Source of the DNA: Chromera velia
Lineage: Eukaryota; Sar; Chromeraceae
Assembly (NCBI GenBank): GCA_018398765.1
Contig: JAHBMJ010001001.1
Span: 1 to 35,458, forward strand
DNA: 35,458 nt
Reading direction: 5' to 3'
Part shown: positions 21,462-31,281 of the stretch, piece after piece
Position numbering within the stretch: the first letter of the stretch is position 1
How the letters are laid out: every line of letters starts with the position of its first letter
Notes under the pieces: generated by a model
Told to the model about the DNA's origin: nothing
What the model saw: only the letters and a program-made list of their open reading frames with translations
The model's database searches: none
Made by a program: the position numbers and the translations under genes

Positions 21462-22687
21462 AGTCAGTCAGTGGCTCATTCATTCATTCAGTCAGTCAGA
21501 CGGTCAGTCAGTCAGTCAGTCAGTCAGTCAGTCGCTCATTCATTCATTCAGTCAGTCAGTCAGACGGTCAGTCAGTCAGTCAGTCAGTCAGACGGTCAGT
21601 CAGTCAGTCAGTCAGTCAGTCAGTGAGTCAGTGAGTCAGTGAGTCAGTGAGTGAGTTAGCTAGTCAGTCAGTCAGTCGCTCATTCATTCAGTCAGTCAGT
21701 CAGTCAGTCAGTCAGTCAGTCGCTCATTCATTCAGTCAGTCAGTCAGACGGTCAGTCAGTCGCTCATTCATTCATTCATTCAGTCAGTCAGACGGTCAGT
21801 CAGTCAGTCAGTCAGTCAGTCAGTCAGTCAGTCAACAAGGTAGGAGGTGAGAGGGGTAAAGGAAAGAGGAACTGGCTTGCCTTCGACTCATTCATTGAGC
21901 TAACATAAATCACGCTTGCGCGTGCACGCTTGTAAATGTGAGCGTTTTGTGTGTGGGGGGGAGATTTTTTGTCCGTATGAAGGCATGTCGATGTTTTGTT
22001 CTTTCTCCCTCTCATCTGCTTGCTAGGCTATTGTTGTCGCTCCGCCCTCCTCCACGTGCGTGCGTATCTATTTCTGCCTGTTCACCTCATGATCCCTGCT
22101 TGTTTGCTTGTTTGTATACCTGCTTAATTGTGGGAGTGTTCATGCAGGTGTCAGAAGCAAATCGAAGATGGCGGAAGGAAGAGGAGGTCAGTCAGTGGAC
22201 AGTCAGGCACGTGGGGTGTGGGCTCAAGAAGGGAAGGGTGCCGAGTCTCACTGTGTGCGTTTGCGTGAGTTTTAGCTGATGATCGACAGACTGTTCTTTG
22301 TGTCGAATTTGCTCCTCGACTTGCTCTATTCTCTTTTTGAGTTTCTGTCAACGTCGGGCAATGTCTGCGGCTGTCTTTTGCTTGGAAAAGGGGCCCTTAC
22401 GCAAGCGGCAAGGAAAAGGAGTGAATTTGTTTTCGAGAAAAAGAAAAAAGTGCAGAGCGTCTTCGTGCAAGTCTGTCTGGGAACATGCAGGAGAAAAAAG
22501 ATAATCGCGCAGTCTCCCTTATCGTCTCCTTGATGGTGTGAAGACCCATTGGCTGCTTCCATTCCATTCACTGCCTCTTGTCTGCAAATTGTCTGTTGTC
22601 TGGTTGCACAAACAAACAAACAAATGCTGCATGCAGGTGATTGATGACACGACGGTGATTGTCGTGTTCCTCAACGTCCCTGGGTGA
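13207..22687 (+). CDS. PP2C (PPM) family Ser/Thr protein phosphatase, 21 exons
   Basis: Exons: 13207-13285, 13404-13425, 13903-14005, 14271-14315, 14832-14873, 15234-15266, 15627-15692, 15971-16010, 16405-16454, 16696-16791, 17237-17294, 17555-17626, 17926-17953, 18457-18508, 19012-19114, 19559-19602, 20028-20090, 20635-20688, 21125-21178, 22148-22186, 22637-22687. They total 1194 bases (397 residues plus TGA) and every junction keeps frame. The first roughly 95 residues are Pro/Ser/Arg-rich. The catalytic domain shows, in order, VNQDSHF, FFCVMDGHG, SGSTTIGV, ANVGDSRA, LSDDHKPDRPDEK, GPPRVWLK, LAMARSMGDA, VIAEPEI, LASDGVWEFISNEE, EANRRW and VIDDTTVIVVFLN. The Asp residues that bind the two catalytic Mg/Mn ions are present, so the enzyme should be active: metal-dependent dephosphorylation of phospho-Ser/Thr. 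No membrane helix or targeting leader is seen. The first two or three exons are less certain than the rest. Confidence 0.93.
14320..14522. repeat. (GTCT)n arrays with two copies of an intronic purine-rich repeat
   Basis: In intron 4 the donor GTCTGT runs into (GTCT)n, then GTGTTCATGAAGAAAAGG, GAGAAGAAGAAGAAACATAT, another (GTCT)n, a second shorter copy (GAAAAGGAGGGAGAAGAAG, AACATATAG) at about 14470-14500, and (GTCT)n again. The same block recurs in intron 17 (20130-20205) and partly in intron 8 (16345-16376). Confidence 0.85.
15715..15742. repeat. (GTGG)n microsatellite at the start of intron 7
   Basis: Exon 7 is followed by GTGAGTGAGTTCGTGAGT and then (GTGG)n, so the boundary GTGAGT is repeated and drifts into a tetranucleotide array within 25 bases of the donor. 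Confidence 0.85.
16345..16376 (+). repeat. intron 8 partial copy of the shared intronic repeat
   Basis: GGAGAAAACGAAGGAGAAGA followed by AACACATAGTCTCTC is a diverged match to the blocks at 14388-14437, 14470-14500 and 20160-20200. Confidence 0.55.
16792..16893. repeat. (GTCA)n then (ATTC)n array at the start of intron 10
   Basis: The donor GTAAGTCAGTCAGTCAG runs straight into (CAGT)n, then CCGCTCATTCATTCATTC and a longer ATTC run, then CT repeats. The CAGT-GCTCATTC combination is the same unit that builds the large array in intron 19. Confidence 0.9.
17205..17232. repeat. (GCCT)n/(GTGC)n array against the exon 11 acceptor
   Basis: CTGCCTGCGTGCGTGCGTGC leads directly to GTGTGTGCAG, the 3' splice site of intron 10. 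Confidence 0.85.
17295..17364. repeat. (GTCA)n / (GGCA)n array at the start of intron 11
   Basis: The array begins at the donor itself (GTCAGTCAATCAGTCAGTCA), passes through about seven CAGG units and returns to CAGT. Confidence 0.9.
17954..17970. repeat. (GTCA)n at the start of intron 13
   Basis: The donor is the first of four GTCA units directly after exon 13 (AAATG|GTCAGTCAGTCAGTC). Confidence 0.85.
18410..18456. repeat. (CTGC)n array against the exon 14 acceptor
   Basis: About ten TGCC units end in CCCACAG, the 3' splice site of intron 13. Confidence 0.9.
18566..18605. repeat. (TTCC)n microsatellite in intron 14
   Basis: Roughly eight TTCC units on the plus (sense) strand. A similar run occurs at 22700-22728 in the 3' flank. 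Confidence 0.85.
19451..19483 (+). repeat. duplicate of the exon 16 3' splice site and first exon bases
   Basis: Identical in 32 of 33 bases to 19540-19572, which contains (ATGC)n, the acceptor TGCAG and the first 14 bases of exon 16 (GACTTGCGATGGCC). After the upstream copy the reading frame meets TGA in about ten codons. It is therefore a decoy or alternative acceptor within intron 15. Confidence 0.85.
20091..20264. repeat. (GTCT)n arrays, shared intronic repeat and (TTTC)n in intron 17
   Basis: Donor GTCTGT begins a (GTCT)n array. Then come TTTGTTGCTTTCTTTCTTTT, TCTATTGTGTTCACGAAG, AAAAGAAGGGAGAAGAAG and AACATATT, a second (GTCT)n array and (TTTC)n. About 85 bases match intron 4 at 14350-14440. 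Confidence 0.88.
21040..21120. repeat. (TG)n microsatellite before exon 19
   Basis: A GT-rich tract with CGTG interruptions precedes the acceptor GTGCGTGCAG of intron 18. Confidence 0.9.
21179..21836. repeat. giant (GTCA)n higher-order array at the start of intron 19
   Basis: About 658 bases of GTCA units begin exactly at the exon 19 donor. Seven GCTCATTCATTC blocks punctuate the array (near 21211, 21376, 21471, 21532, 21677, 21720, 21760), usually followed by CAGTCAGACGGTCAG. The plus strand has almost no stop codon in any frame. The longest serine-rich reading frames of the region (VSQS repeats) are translations of this array, not genes. Confidence 0.95.
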
Positions 22688-24229
22688 TTTTTTTCTCTTC
22701 CTTCCTTCCTTCCTTCCTTCCTTCCTGACACCCCGTCCTTCCTCGATCCTGCACTTTTTTCTTCTTCCTTCGTTCCTCCCGGTGGTTGTTTTCGTTTGAG
22801 GGAGGGTGGAAGGGAAGGAGAGTAGGGTGGAAGGGGTGCGTTGGAAGGGAAGGAGAGTAGGGTGGAAGGGGTGCGTGGATGCATACATGGATTGAGTGGC
22901 TGAGTGAATGACTGCATACAGAAAGACAGACAGACAGACAGAAAAACATGAACGGACGAAATTGCGAGGGTCCCTTCTCCCTTTGCAGGGGACGGGGGGG
23001 GGGCGATATTGCTGCAGGACCAACAAAGTTTCTTGAGTGAAGGAGTCAGCGAGTTGTTACCATGCTTGTTAACTGTCTCCCGCTGTCCGTGACTGTGACT
23101 GCACGCACGACATATTCGCTTCAATCTGTCCTTTCCTGACTCAGTCTGCCCGACTGACTGACTGTCTGTCTTTGTATCAGGAAGGGTTATGAAGGGGTGG
23201 AGAAAGGAAAGGGCGGAGAAGTCAAGAAGCGTATCTGGGAGGGACTGTTTAGGGAGGCTGCAGTCTGGACGAAAGGGCAGTCACATAGACCGATAATTTA
23301 AATGTACTCTGCTTTCTCTCCGCAACTCTTCCTTTTTTTGCTCTTTCTCCCTCCATCCATCCATCCATTCTCCGCTGCCGCTCGCGTGCGTATTTTTCTG
23401 TCGACTCTCCTTGCAGAGTTGCTGTGCCTTTTTCTTTTTTCTTCTCCCACTTTTCTTTCTTCCTTCCCTTTCTTCCTTCCTTTTTTTCTTTCTTTCTGTG
23501 GAGCCATCGTGCGATCGACAGACAGAAAGAAAGAGCTTGAGTGAACGGCACAATGAAAGGGAGGCGTGCTTTGAGGAGGGTCGGAGACGGATTCAGCACT
23601 CGCAGCATTCGAAGAATTGACTTGGCAAAGAGACGAAAGGGGAGAGCGAAAGAAATCTATGTGGAGAGCCCAGCAAGAGCGAGAGCAACTCGCTTAGGGA
23701 CAATTCTCAAAGGCTTCACGAAAGAGAGAAACAAATTGCTGTCATGAAGGCGTCACTCCCTGGTATTGTTTTGCTGTCGACCTGCCAGTCTTTTTCTTCG
23801 TTGCTCAGCCCTTTGGGAGCTCTCCTCTGGCAGAGCTGCCATTCGCATTTACGTGATGTGCTCCTGACTTGCCTGTCCGCCTCCTTGCTCAGTTCCTGAT
23901 TGAGAGCGGCCTTCGAACGGGTATGAGTCGCCTCCCAAGCGTGTGCTTGCTCTACTCTCACAAACCTGTCGCATCCTGTCTTCTCTGTCACCCACCGTCC
24001 CTGAAACCGTCAGGCTCCCATTTCCATGCAACCCATCCCTCAATTCGCCTCCTTTACACCATGCACGCATCGACGCGAAAGGACCCGGACAGCCTTCAAA
24101 CTTGACAGCAGGTGGTGCTGCCGCCGTCAAGGCGAGACACTGCGTCGATTGAGCAACCTTGATCGACCCTGTATTCATGTGTTAAATGCAGAGTTCAAAA
24201 CCGACAACTGAACATGAAAAAATGTTGCG
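22688..24229. other. 3' flank of the PP2C gene, no recognised gene
   Basis: Contains a (TTCC)n run at 22700-22728, a 35-bp tandem duplication at 22808-22876 and pyrimidine-rich sequence at 23310-23500. Open frames here are short and low in complexity. I see no conserved domain. Confidence 0.5.
22808..22876. repeat. tandem duplication, 35-bp period
   Basis: GGAAGGGAAGGAGAGTAGGG followed by TGGAAGGGGTGCGT occurs twice head-to-tail. Confidence 0.8.
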
Positions 24230-24817
24230 TATAATTCATTCATACATCTATCGACCAAGAAAGTTGGTAACTTAACATAAAAATTCAAAAATTGTAACGT
24301 TTAAATTACTAACTTGAGCTGTCTAGAAAAATCTAGTTACTTTTTTAAAAAAGTAACTCCTAGAGCGCGCACTACATAAACAAAAATAAAAGATGAAAAA
24401 AGCTTTTTTTTATGTTTTTTTTTTTTAATCATGATACTCAATAGGTAACTCACTAGGCAAACAACTGTTGCTCAAGTGTTGTCAAAGTGTTGCACGGGGT
24501 GTTGCATTAAAAACTGTATACTTTTTAGTTGATAAATAAAAAAAAATAAAAGACCGGAAACTTTTTTTTTTTCTTTTTTCTTTTTTCTTTAAATTCTTTT
24601 TAATTTTTTATTTATGGAGTGCAAAGCCTACAGTAACTCTTAAATGCACTGATGATGATGAGATGACTTAACCCGCCAGCCATCGTGTCCCAATGGCAAA
24701 GGGCAGTCTGTGAGCATTCATCTCATATTATAAGCTAGGAGCACGCTAGCGAATGCTCACCTAAAGTGGCCGAACTTTAGGACTACTAGCTAGCAGAACA
24801 CTGCTCTCCAGGATCGA
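24230..24817. other. AT-rich non-coding block with palindrome and hairpins
   Basis: A marked drop in GC, with long A and T runs (24395-24430, 24535-24615). A perfect 24-base palindrome lies at 24335-24358. An inverted repeat GTGAGCATTC/GAATGCTCAC lies at 24710-24719 and 24751-24760. Directly after it is a CTAAAGT/ACTTTAG hairpin at 24761-24780. No gene seen. Such blocks often derive from DNA transposons. Confidence 0.6.
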
Positions 24818-25530
24818 TTAGTCCGGTCCTAGGTATGCAGTAATCAGGGTACTGGCCTTTTGGACGTCCCTCTGAAGAAGAAGCGAAAAGTACCACCTTA
24901 CCCACTCCTCGGCCTGCCCCATGCCCCTACCCTCTCGGGCTTCCTGTCTCTCTCCATGCTCACACACTTCTTCTATTGACATACACTCCAGTCGCCTATA
25001 CCAGAGATCACTCAGTCTCCCCCGCGGCCCCTCCGTTTGAACACAAGTTATCAGACGGTGAATCGGATCGTCAATCAATTTCTCCCAACTTTTCTCTTCA
25101 CAGGCTTTACAAATTGATTCAACCCTCCCCCCATGGTTTGCCCCCCCTCCAACAATGGCGCACAACAAAGGGCGGAAAACTGCCCCGGGGGAAGATAAGA
25201 ACTGCTTGGGGAAAGGTTCCGCCAAGGCAGACCATGAGCCCCTCCTCCCCTCCACCAAGCTTCCGAGAACCAATTTTGCAAAGCGTTGGCTGGTACTATT
25301 CTCCTTCTGATATTTGGTCAGGCAAGCAGACAGAGGAAAAGACACGCTCCCATGCATTCCTTGTCTCCTCTGCTTCCTCTCTCTCCTTTCTGTGATGGAG
25401 ACCGGGTTTACCCAGTCCCCCATCCATTCGTTCACTTCTCTGTTTCTTGCTCCCCTTTTTAGCTTGCTATCTGATATTCTGAAATCGACCTCATCTGGTT
25501 CACTTTCCAGGAGGGCAGGACTGACGGGGC
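24818..25530 (-). pseudogene. 3' part of an unrecognised gene, cut off by the retrotransposon
   Basis: An open frame enters from the LTR and ends with TAA at 24818. The protein-like part runs from LESEPDEVDFRISDSKLKRG to STLITAYLGPD and includes WEKLIDDPIHRLITCVQ, LSDLWYRRLECMSIEEVCEH and WVRWYFSLLLQRDVQ. A 120-base intron is plausible inside it (donor TGG|GTAAAC near 25403, acceptor ATATCAG near 25290, both phase 0). I do not recognise the family. Its upstream part is missing, because the copia 5' LTR begins at 25531 in antisense orientation to this gene. A match on the far side of the element was not found by eye, so the gene is probably broken or its remaining exons are beyond the window. 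Confidence 0.45.
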
Positions 25531-25864
25531 TTGAATATGCTTGAATGTGAGTTTGTGTGATTGAAGGAAACTGTGAGTGCAATCAGTCTGTCAGTGGTTA
25601 AAAGTGATAGGATGGCAGTTCAATCAGTCAGACACACACTGGTGTGCGGGCGTGGGTCGTGCGGTTTCTCATATTGAAGCAGTGATGTAATCGCTGTCAA
25701 TGCACTGCCGTCTCGTGTAAACTTCTTGACTGTTGCTAGAAGATGGAGTCAAGAAGACTGAAAAACTTTATTGTCTGGTAGGTTCAAACTTTCCTGTTTG
25801 TTCTGTTCTGTTCAAGTCTATATACTTGGCTGTTCTCTAGCTAAGTATATAGTGTATTGTCACA
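25531..25864 (+). repeat. 5' LTR of the copia element
   Basis: 334 bases from TTGAATATGCTTGAATGTGA to GTATTGTCACA. It aligns without any gap to 31282-31615. The U3/R part contains CTAAGTATATAG, a possible TATA signal. Confidence 0.92.
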
Positions 25865-25867
25865 ATT

Positions 25868-25882
25868 TGGTGTTCCCAGGCA
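25868..25882 (+). promoter_or_regulatory. primer-binding site of the copia element
   Basis: TGGTGTTCCCAGGCA begins three bases after the 5' LTR. TGG at this place pairs with the CCA end of a tRNA. The tRNA species cannot be named from this sequence. Confidence 0.6.
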
Positions 25883-25920
25883 GCGTATTTGTTTGTCGTT
25901 TGCTTGGTTCTCTCCTGTGA

Positions 25921-27135
25921 ATGCGGAATTCATTTGCGCCTCTTGGTTCCGATTCTCCTGTGTCTTCTGCTCATTCTTCTCCTGTTTTTGCTGCTGCATC
26001 TACTACCATGCCTGGCAACGATTTAGCGCCAAGAGCTGCTTCCGCAGCTGCCATCAAGCTGCCAGATTTGTCGTAGGTTCCCGAGTTGAAGACGTCTCAC
26101 GACTGGAAGTCTCAGGAGGAGAAAGTCCGTGTTGCTTTCGCTAAGGACTTTAAGACCTGGCGAAGATCCTTCGAGTTCACCACCAAGTTTATCATGACCT
26201 TTGTGGAGAAAGAGGAGCACGTTCTCGCCCTCTGGGTCCTTGCCCTCCTTTGTGCGTTCAAAGCCTTTCCTTCCCTTCAAGAGGAAGTTCATCTCTCTGT
26301 TGGTGAGGGAAAGGAGAAGGCAGATTTGCTGGAGGCCATCTCAGTCGAGGTCACCAGACGCAAGTCCCTTGACAAAGATACCTGGCAGAACATCTTTCTG
26401 AAGCTGGAGAGAGCGCAGTACGGGAGAGAGGACATCGTCAAGGCCATGAAGCGGTTGAAAGATACCATTTGCGAGTGTGGCGCCGTAGGTTACAAGCCCG
26501 ATGCCGACCTCAAGCGTCGTGCATTGAAGAGTATGCTCACCAAGTCCGAGTGGAACGATTCCACTGAGAAGGCCTCTCTGAAGACCGGGAACAAGGTCTC
26601 AAAGCTTAGCTACGATGAGATCCTTGTGCACGTTGATACAAAGGTTGACGCCACTGAGGATTACGAGATTACTCGACCTGTTGATGGTTGTTCGTCTTCT
26701 TCCTCCCCCAAGTGCAACTACGAGTTTGGCGCTGCAGCTGATCGCTCGTAGCGTCCGAAGGGTCGAGGCAAGGGTCGTCGGGGGAAGAAGAACAATCGGA
26801 AGGAGAAGTCTTTCCAAGGTGAAGGGGGTGAGGAGTCCCAGTCTGGAGCAGCGACGTCGGGTGCCATGAGTTCTTCCCAGACTTGGCCGTGCCCTAACTG
26901 CAGTCACATGAAGCACCTCAACCCCAAAAAGGGGTGCCCGGCTGCCAACGTTCGCTGCAGTTTCGAGGGCTGCGGTATGGTTGGGCACTACATGAAGTGT
27001 TGCCCTAAGATTCTGAACCCCAAGAGGAAGCAGCAGCAGGCCAAGGCTGCAGGTGAGTACATTCTCGTGCAGAAGGGAACCATGTTCCAGCTTAGAGAGG
27101 ATCGGGAGCGATCCTTCTCTGATGAGGATTTTTGA
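25921..27135 (+). pseudogene. copia gag remnant
   Basis: Starts at ATG 25921 and runs to TGA 27133, with in-frame TAG at 26074 and 26749. The middle (WKSQEEKVRVAFAKDFKTW, KFIMTFVEKEEHVLALWVLA) resembles a capsid-type helical region. A basic stretch (RPKGRGKGRRGKKNNRKEK) follows. Near the end are CPNC and a CX4CX4H-Cys motif (CSFEGCGMVGHYMKCC), a variant zinc knuckle for RNA packaging. Confidence 0.8.
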
Positions 27136-30100
27136 AAGGCCCCTGGGCCGCCCCCCCCCAGTCCCAGTTCAGCCGCTGGGGAGGGGCAGAGGTCTCATCA
27201 AAGGCTGGAAGAGAGCGTTTTATAGGGGTGACCTTGCGTAACGTGCAGCAGAGTGGGTGGTATAAAGAGCCAGAGTGGGAGGATGTTTGTGTTTCTGTCC
27301 CAAAAACCCCTGTCGAGTGTTTTGTTGGCGTGGTGGGGGATGATGGGGAGTGCATTGCTGACTCCAGTTGCTCGTTAGGTCTTTTTACCCCTACGTTCGA
27401 GAAGTTTGTTATCTCTTCTGAAGACCAGTCAGTTGATTTTCATCTCGCTTCTGATGCTGCCCCCCTTTCTCTGAGAGGGGTCAAGACAGTCCACCTTCCG
27501 TTTGAGGATAAAAGGGGGAATGTACGCATCATTCCGGAGGAAGGGTATATTGATAGGTTGATTGGTCGTGCGCTGTTGCCATACGCAAAGAAGAAGTTGC
27601 ACTTGAAGGGGGAAGATTCGTCTGATGATGATTCCGACTCTAGTTAGGTGTGTTTGCAGAACATTCATGGGAGATGGTTCCGAGCTCTCAATGATCAGAC
27701 GGGCAGCGTTCCTGTACTCCGTCTTACTCAAAATAAAGAGGCCATTGCGGCTTTTTGTGTTTGTCCCCCTGTTTCTACGTTTTTCCTGACAGAGTCTACT
27801 CTCTCTGGACAGTCTGATCTGTCAGAAGAGAACAAAGCGCATCTGCTCCACGTTCTGTACTCCCGTTTAGGGCATGCCACCAGGCAGCGCCTGGAGGCTA
27901 CCTTGAAGGAGAAGGGGGTAGGTGTACCATATTCTGTTGGGGAGTGCCGAAAGGTACGAGACACGTGCAAAGCGTGTCGGGAAGTTAACTTCTGATGCAG
28001 AAAGTTGAAGCATCAGGGTTCTGCTGCAGAGACATGAAAGCGTGTCTCCAAGCCATGCGAGGAGCCTCCAGTTGACAGAGGCGAAGAGAAGGAGCGAGAG
28101 TCCAAGGGTCCGGAAGGAAGCTTCAATGCTGACATCTACCACGATCTGAAGGACATGAAGAGGAAAGGCATCGGGGGGGTACGCTATGTGTCGGTGATCA
28201 TTGATCTCCACACACAGCGTAAGTCCTTCTGGTGTTGTCGCTCCAAAGATCGCGCGCTGGCCCATCTAGTTGCTTGGATGCGCAGGTGGGAGAGGGCTGG
28301 GAAAGGGAAGCCAAAGATTGTCCATTTAGATAACGGACGCGAGTTTATTTGCGAGCAGTATCGTTCTTTTTATCGAAGAGAAGGCATTCACACTGAGTTT
28401 GGTCCACCTCGCACTCCTGAAGTGCAGGCGATAGTTGAAAAAGTGAATGATGAGTTCTTTTCTCTTTTGAACAAACTGCTTTTACAACGTTCTCTCCCTT
28501 TTTATGTCTGGCCTGTTTTTATTTCTGGTGTCGCAAATGCGTTGAATGAGGTCGTTCATGCTTCGACTGGCCGTTCACCGAACTGTTCTTTGTTTAGTAA
28601 GAGGTCGGGTGTCCCTTCTGTTGCTGCGGGGGATGTTGTTTGCTTGGCAAACCCTTCCTGCTGGCAGAATTTCATTGCTGGTGGGCCCTTTAAAAAGAGC
28701 GAGCATGCTCTGTTCGGGGGGGTTATTAGCCCACAGTCTCTCTCTGTCTTGCTTCGGTGGGGGGGACAGTGGAGAGCTCTGTGTATGCATCTGATGCATA
28801 TTCAGTTGGAGCGACGTAGTTGCGGAGAGGGAAAGTGATTCCGTTATTGGAAGAGGTTTGGTTTAGGTTGGTTGGGGGGAGGAGGACAATCAATCAGATG
28901 CGGAAGCTGAAATCGGGGGTGATCGATCCTTCCGATAACGGCGTTGCAGAGCCAAGCGATCGCCTTCCCCCATCATCTAGTGGCACCCCTCCGAAGTGTT
29001 CTGGCTTATTAGTCGGGGGGTGCTCTGTTTTCTGGACAGGTTGTGAGGGAAGGGGCAAAACAGACGTATGGCATTACTACTGCTCGGTTGAGAGAGGGGG
29101 ATGATGGTGTGTTCCATCCTATTGAGCTTGAAAAGGTGAAACAGAAAGATATTGTGGAAAGATTTGAGATCTCTCCTGATGGTCGTCTTCCCCAGTTTGT
29201 TTTCGACAGACTAGCTAAGCAGGCCCCTCCATCTCCTGATTCCTCAGACCCTCCTGTCCCTCCTGTCCCTGACACTGAGATCCCTGTAGACGTCGATGTC
29301 ATTGCTGAGCAAGCCGCAGAGGAAGCCGCAACTGCCGAGTTTGTTAGGTGGTCTGAGATGTCAAAGAGTCAGAGGGAGAGATATATGAGGGAGAAAAGGA
29401 AGAAAAGGAGAGAGTTGAAAGAAACCCGCATTGCAAAAGTGTTTGACAGCTATTTAGAGATCGCATATACAGTGATGAAGGCTGAGAAGGCGCGAAAGCT
29501 GTCGCAAAGAGAGAATGATACGAAAGGTCACATCATTGCCAGTGAAGAAGAAGTAGCTCAGGGCTTGTTCAAAGAGTCCGATTGGAAAGAGCTTGCCAGG
29601 TGGTGTTTGTGCTCTGTGTTTGATCTCTCCTCTTAGATGTTGCAGACTGAGCAAGGAGTGAAAGCCGTCTCTCTCCGTTGGGTTCGAACGTGGAAGCTGA
29701 AAAACGGAAAGCGAGTTGCTAAGTCCCGTCTTGTGGCAAAGGAGTTTCAGGACTCGCGTAATTGGGGAATGTTGGAGACTTACTCCGGTACAGCAGACCC
29801 TAACCTCGCCAGAGTTGCATTTCTGTGGGCGGTCTCTTGCGGACTGCAGGCCGTTAAGATGGATATCTCGACGGCATTTCTCCAGGCCCCCATAAAGGAT
29901 GCTGTATGGCTGCGTCTCCCTTCTAACCTCCCTGTGGAGGTCTGTCCAGGACTCCGTGCGGGTGTGTTCGTTCGCATCCAAAAGGCTGTGTACGGCCTGA
30001 AGGACACTCTAAAGGTATATACCTCCTACTTCAAGAAGAAGGTGCATTCATTGGGGTGGACTGAGATCTCGGAATCTATTCTAGTCAGAAGAAATCGGAA

Positions 30101-31058
30101 GGGAGAGCCTGTTGCGTTGCTTGTTATGCATGTCGACGATCTTTTTCTGTTTTCTCCTTCTGTCAATGAAGATGTCAAGGGAATTCAGGGGTTGTTCGAT
30201 ATTGATAAGCCAGAAAGAATGGATAATGGAGAATTGTATTTGTACGTTGGCATGTCCATTCGTATGCGTCCAGGTGAGATGTTACTCGATCAGTCAAGTT
30301 ACATTCAAGGGATGTCTGAGCGTGTGAGTGAGAAAACAAGAAAGCCGTTGACAGAGAAGGACCTTTTGCTGCCTGAGGAGAAGGATATAGATCTCTCTCT
30401 GCAGGCTGAACAGCAGAAGAATGTTGGTTGTTTGGGATGGGCGGTTAAAACCCAACCCTCTCTGTCTTTTCTCTTTTCTCACCTGTCTCGGTCGAACTCT
30501 CATCCGTCCCGTTCATCTGTTCTTGCGACTGAGAAGGCTCTCTAGCATGCCAGAGAGACTGCTCGTCCGCTGCGTCTCTCTTCTGTCTCTTCTGTCCCCT
30601 GTCTGTTGGTTTGGGGGGATGCGAGTTATGAGTTAGCAAAGAAAGAAGGGAGGTTGGGAATCAAGATGCAGTTGGTGGATGAAAGTGAGATCGTGAATCT
30701 TGACAAGATAAGCGAGGACAACACCGTGTTTTGGCTCAGCAAGAAGCTGGCAAGAAAGCTGCTGGGGTCAACGATTTCAGCTGAGTTGCTTGCCATACAT
30801 GATGTAGTCAAGTCCTCTTGGTCGATCGCTCACTTAGTTAGAAAGTTGTGGAGAAAGATGCCTCTTGTTGTTGTTGTGACTGACTCGCAGCCGTTGATAT
30901 TTCAGTTGAGTAGCAAGCAGTGTAAGAGCGAGCCTCACATGCAGGGTGAGTTGGAGTATGTGTTGGAGAACCTTGCGGAGTTGGAGGCGAAGGTGAAGTG
31001 GGTTCAGTTAGGTTCTATGCATGCAGACAGACAGACGAAGTTCCTTCGTTGCAGTTAA
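27132..31058 (+). pseudogene. copia pol remnant (protease, integrase, RT, RNase H)
   Basis: Reads in one frame, shifted relative to gag, apart from stops and a disrupted stretch near 28840-29040. Protease: CIADSSCSLG at about 27352 (D-S-S rather than D-S-G). Pre-integrase zinc motif: HLLHVLYSRLGH with later CKAC. Integrase: VSVIIDLHTQ, HLDNGREF, AIVEKVND (DDE triad). An unconserved acidic/basic spacer at 29043-29636. RT: WVRTWKLKNGKRVAKSRLVA, MDISTAFLQAPI, KAVYGLKD, HVDDLFLF (HVDD in place of YVDD). RNase H: VWGDASYE, SAELLAIHDVVK, TDSQPLI, HADRQTK. Stops lie at 27645, 27993, 28035, 28836, 29634 and 30543. They are almost the only damage, so it was disabled by point substitutions. Confidence 0.9.
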
Positions 31059-31281
31059 GTGTTTCCGAGTTTCTTCTCTTTCAGTGTGTCTTCTCTACTC
31101 GCGTTTACAGTTCAGACAGGGGGTGATCTGTAAGAGAAAGTGCATGCGGGGCGGCGTGTCGAGGCACGCTGGGCGGGCCACATAGACCTTTAGTGGGCCG
31201 AGGCCTGCATGCGTGTATTAGTGTGTCATTCTTTGTTCAGACTCGAATTGAGTGCATATGCCAGGGATAGTTGAGTCGGGC

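Noticed and set aside
21004-21642. Long Ser/Gln/Val-rich reading frames over the CAGT array
   Set aside because: They are translations of a tetranucleotide array that has no sense-strand stops. Only the first residues (exon 19) are coding.
13426-21836. CRISPR array
   Set aside because: Repeats are perfect tetranucleotides without spacers, in a eukaryotic gene.
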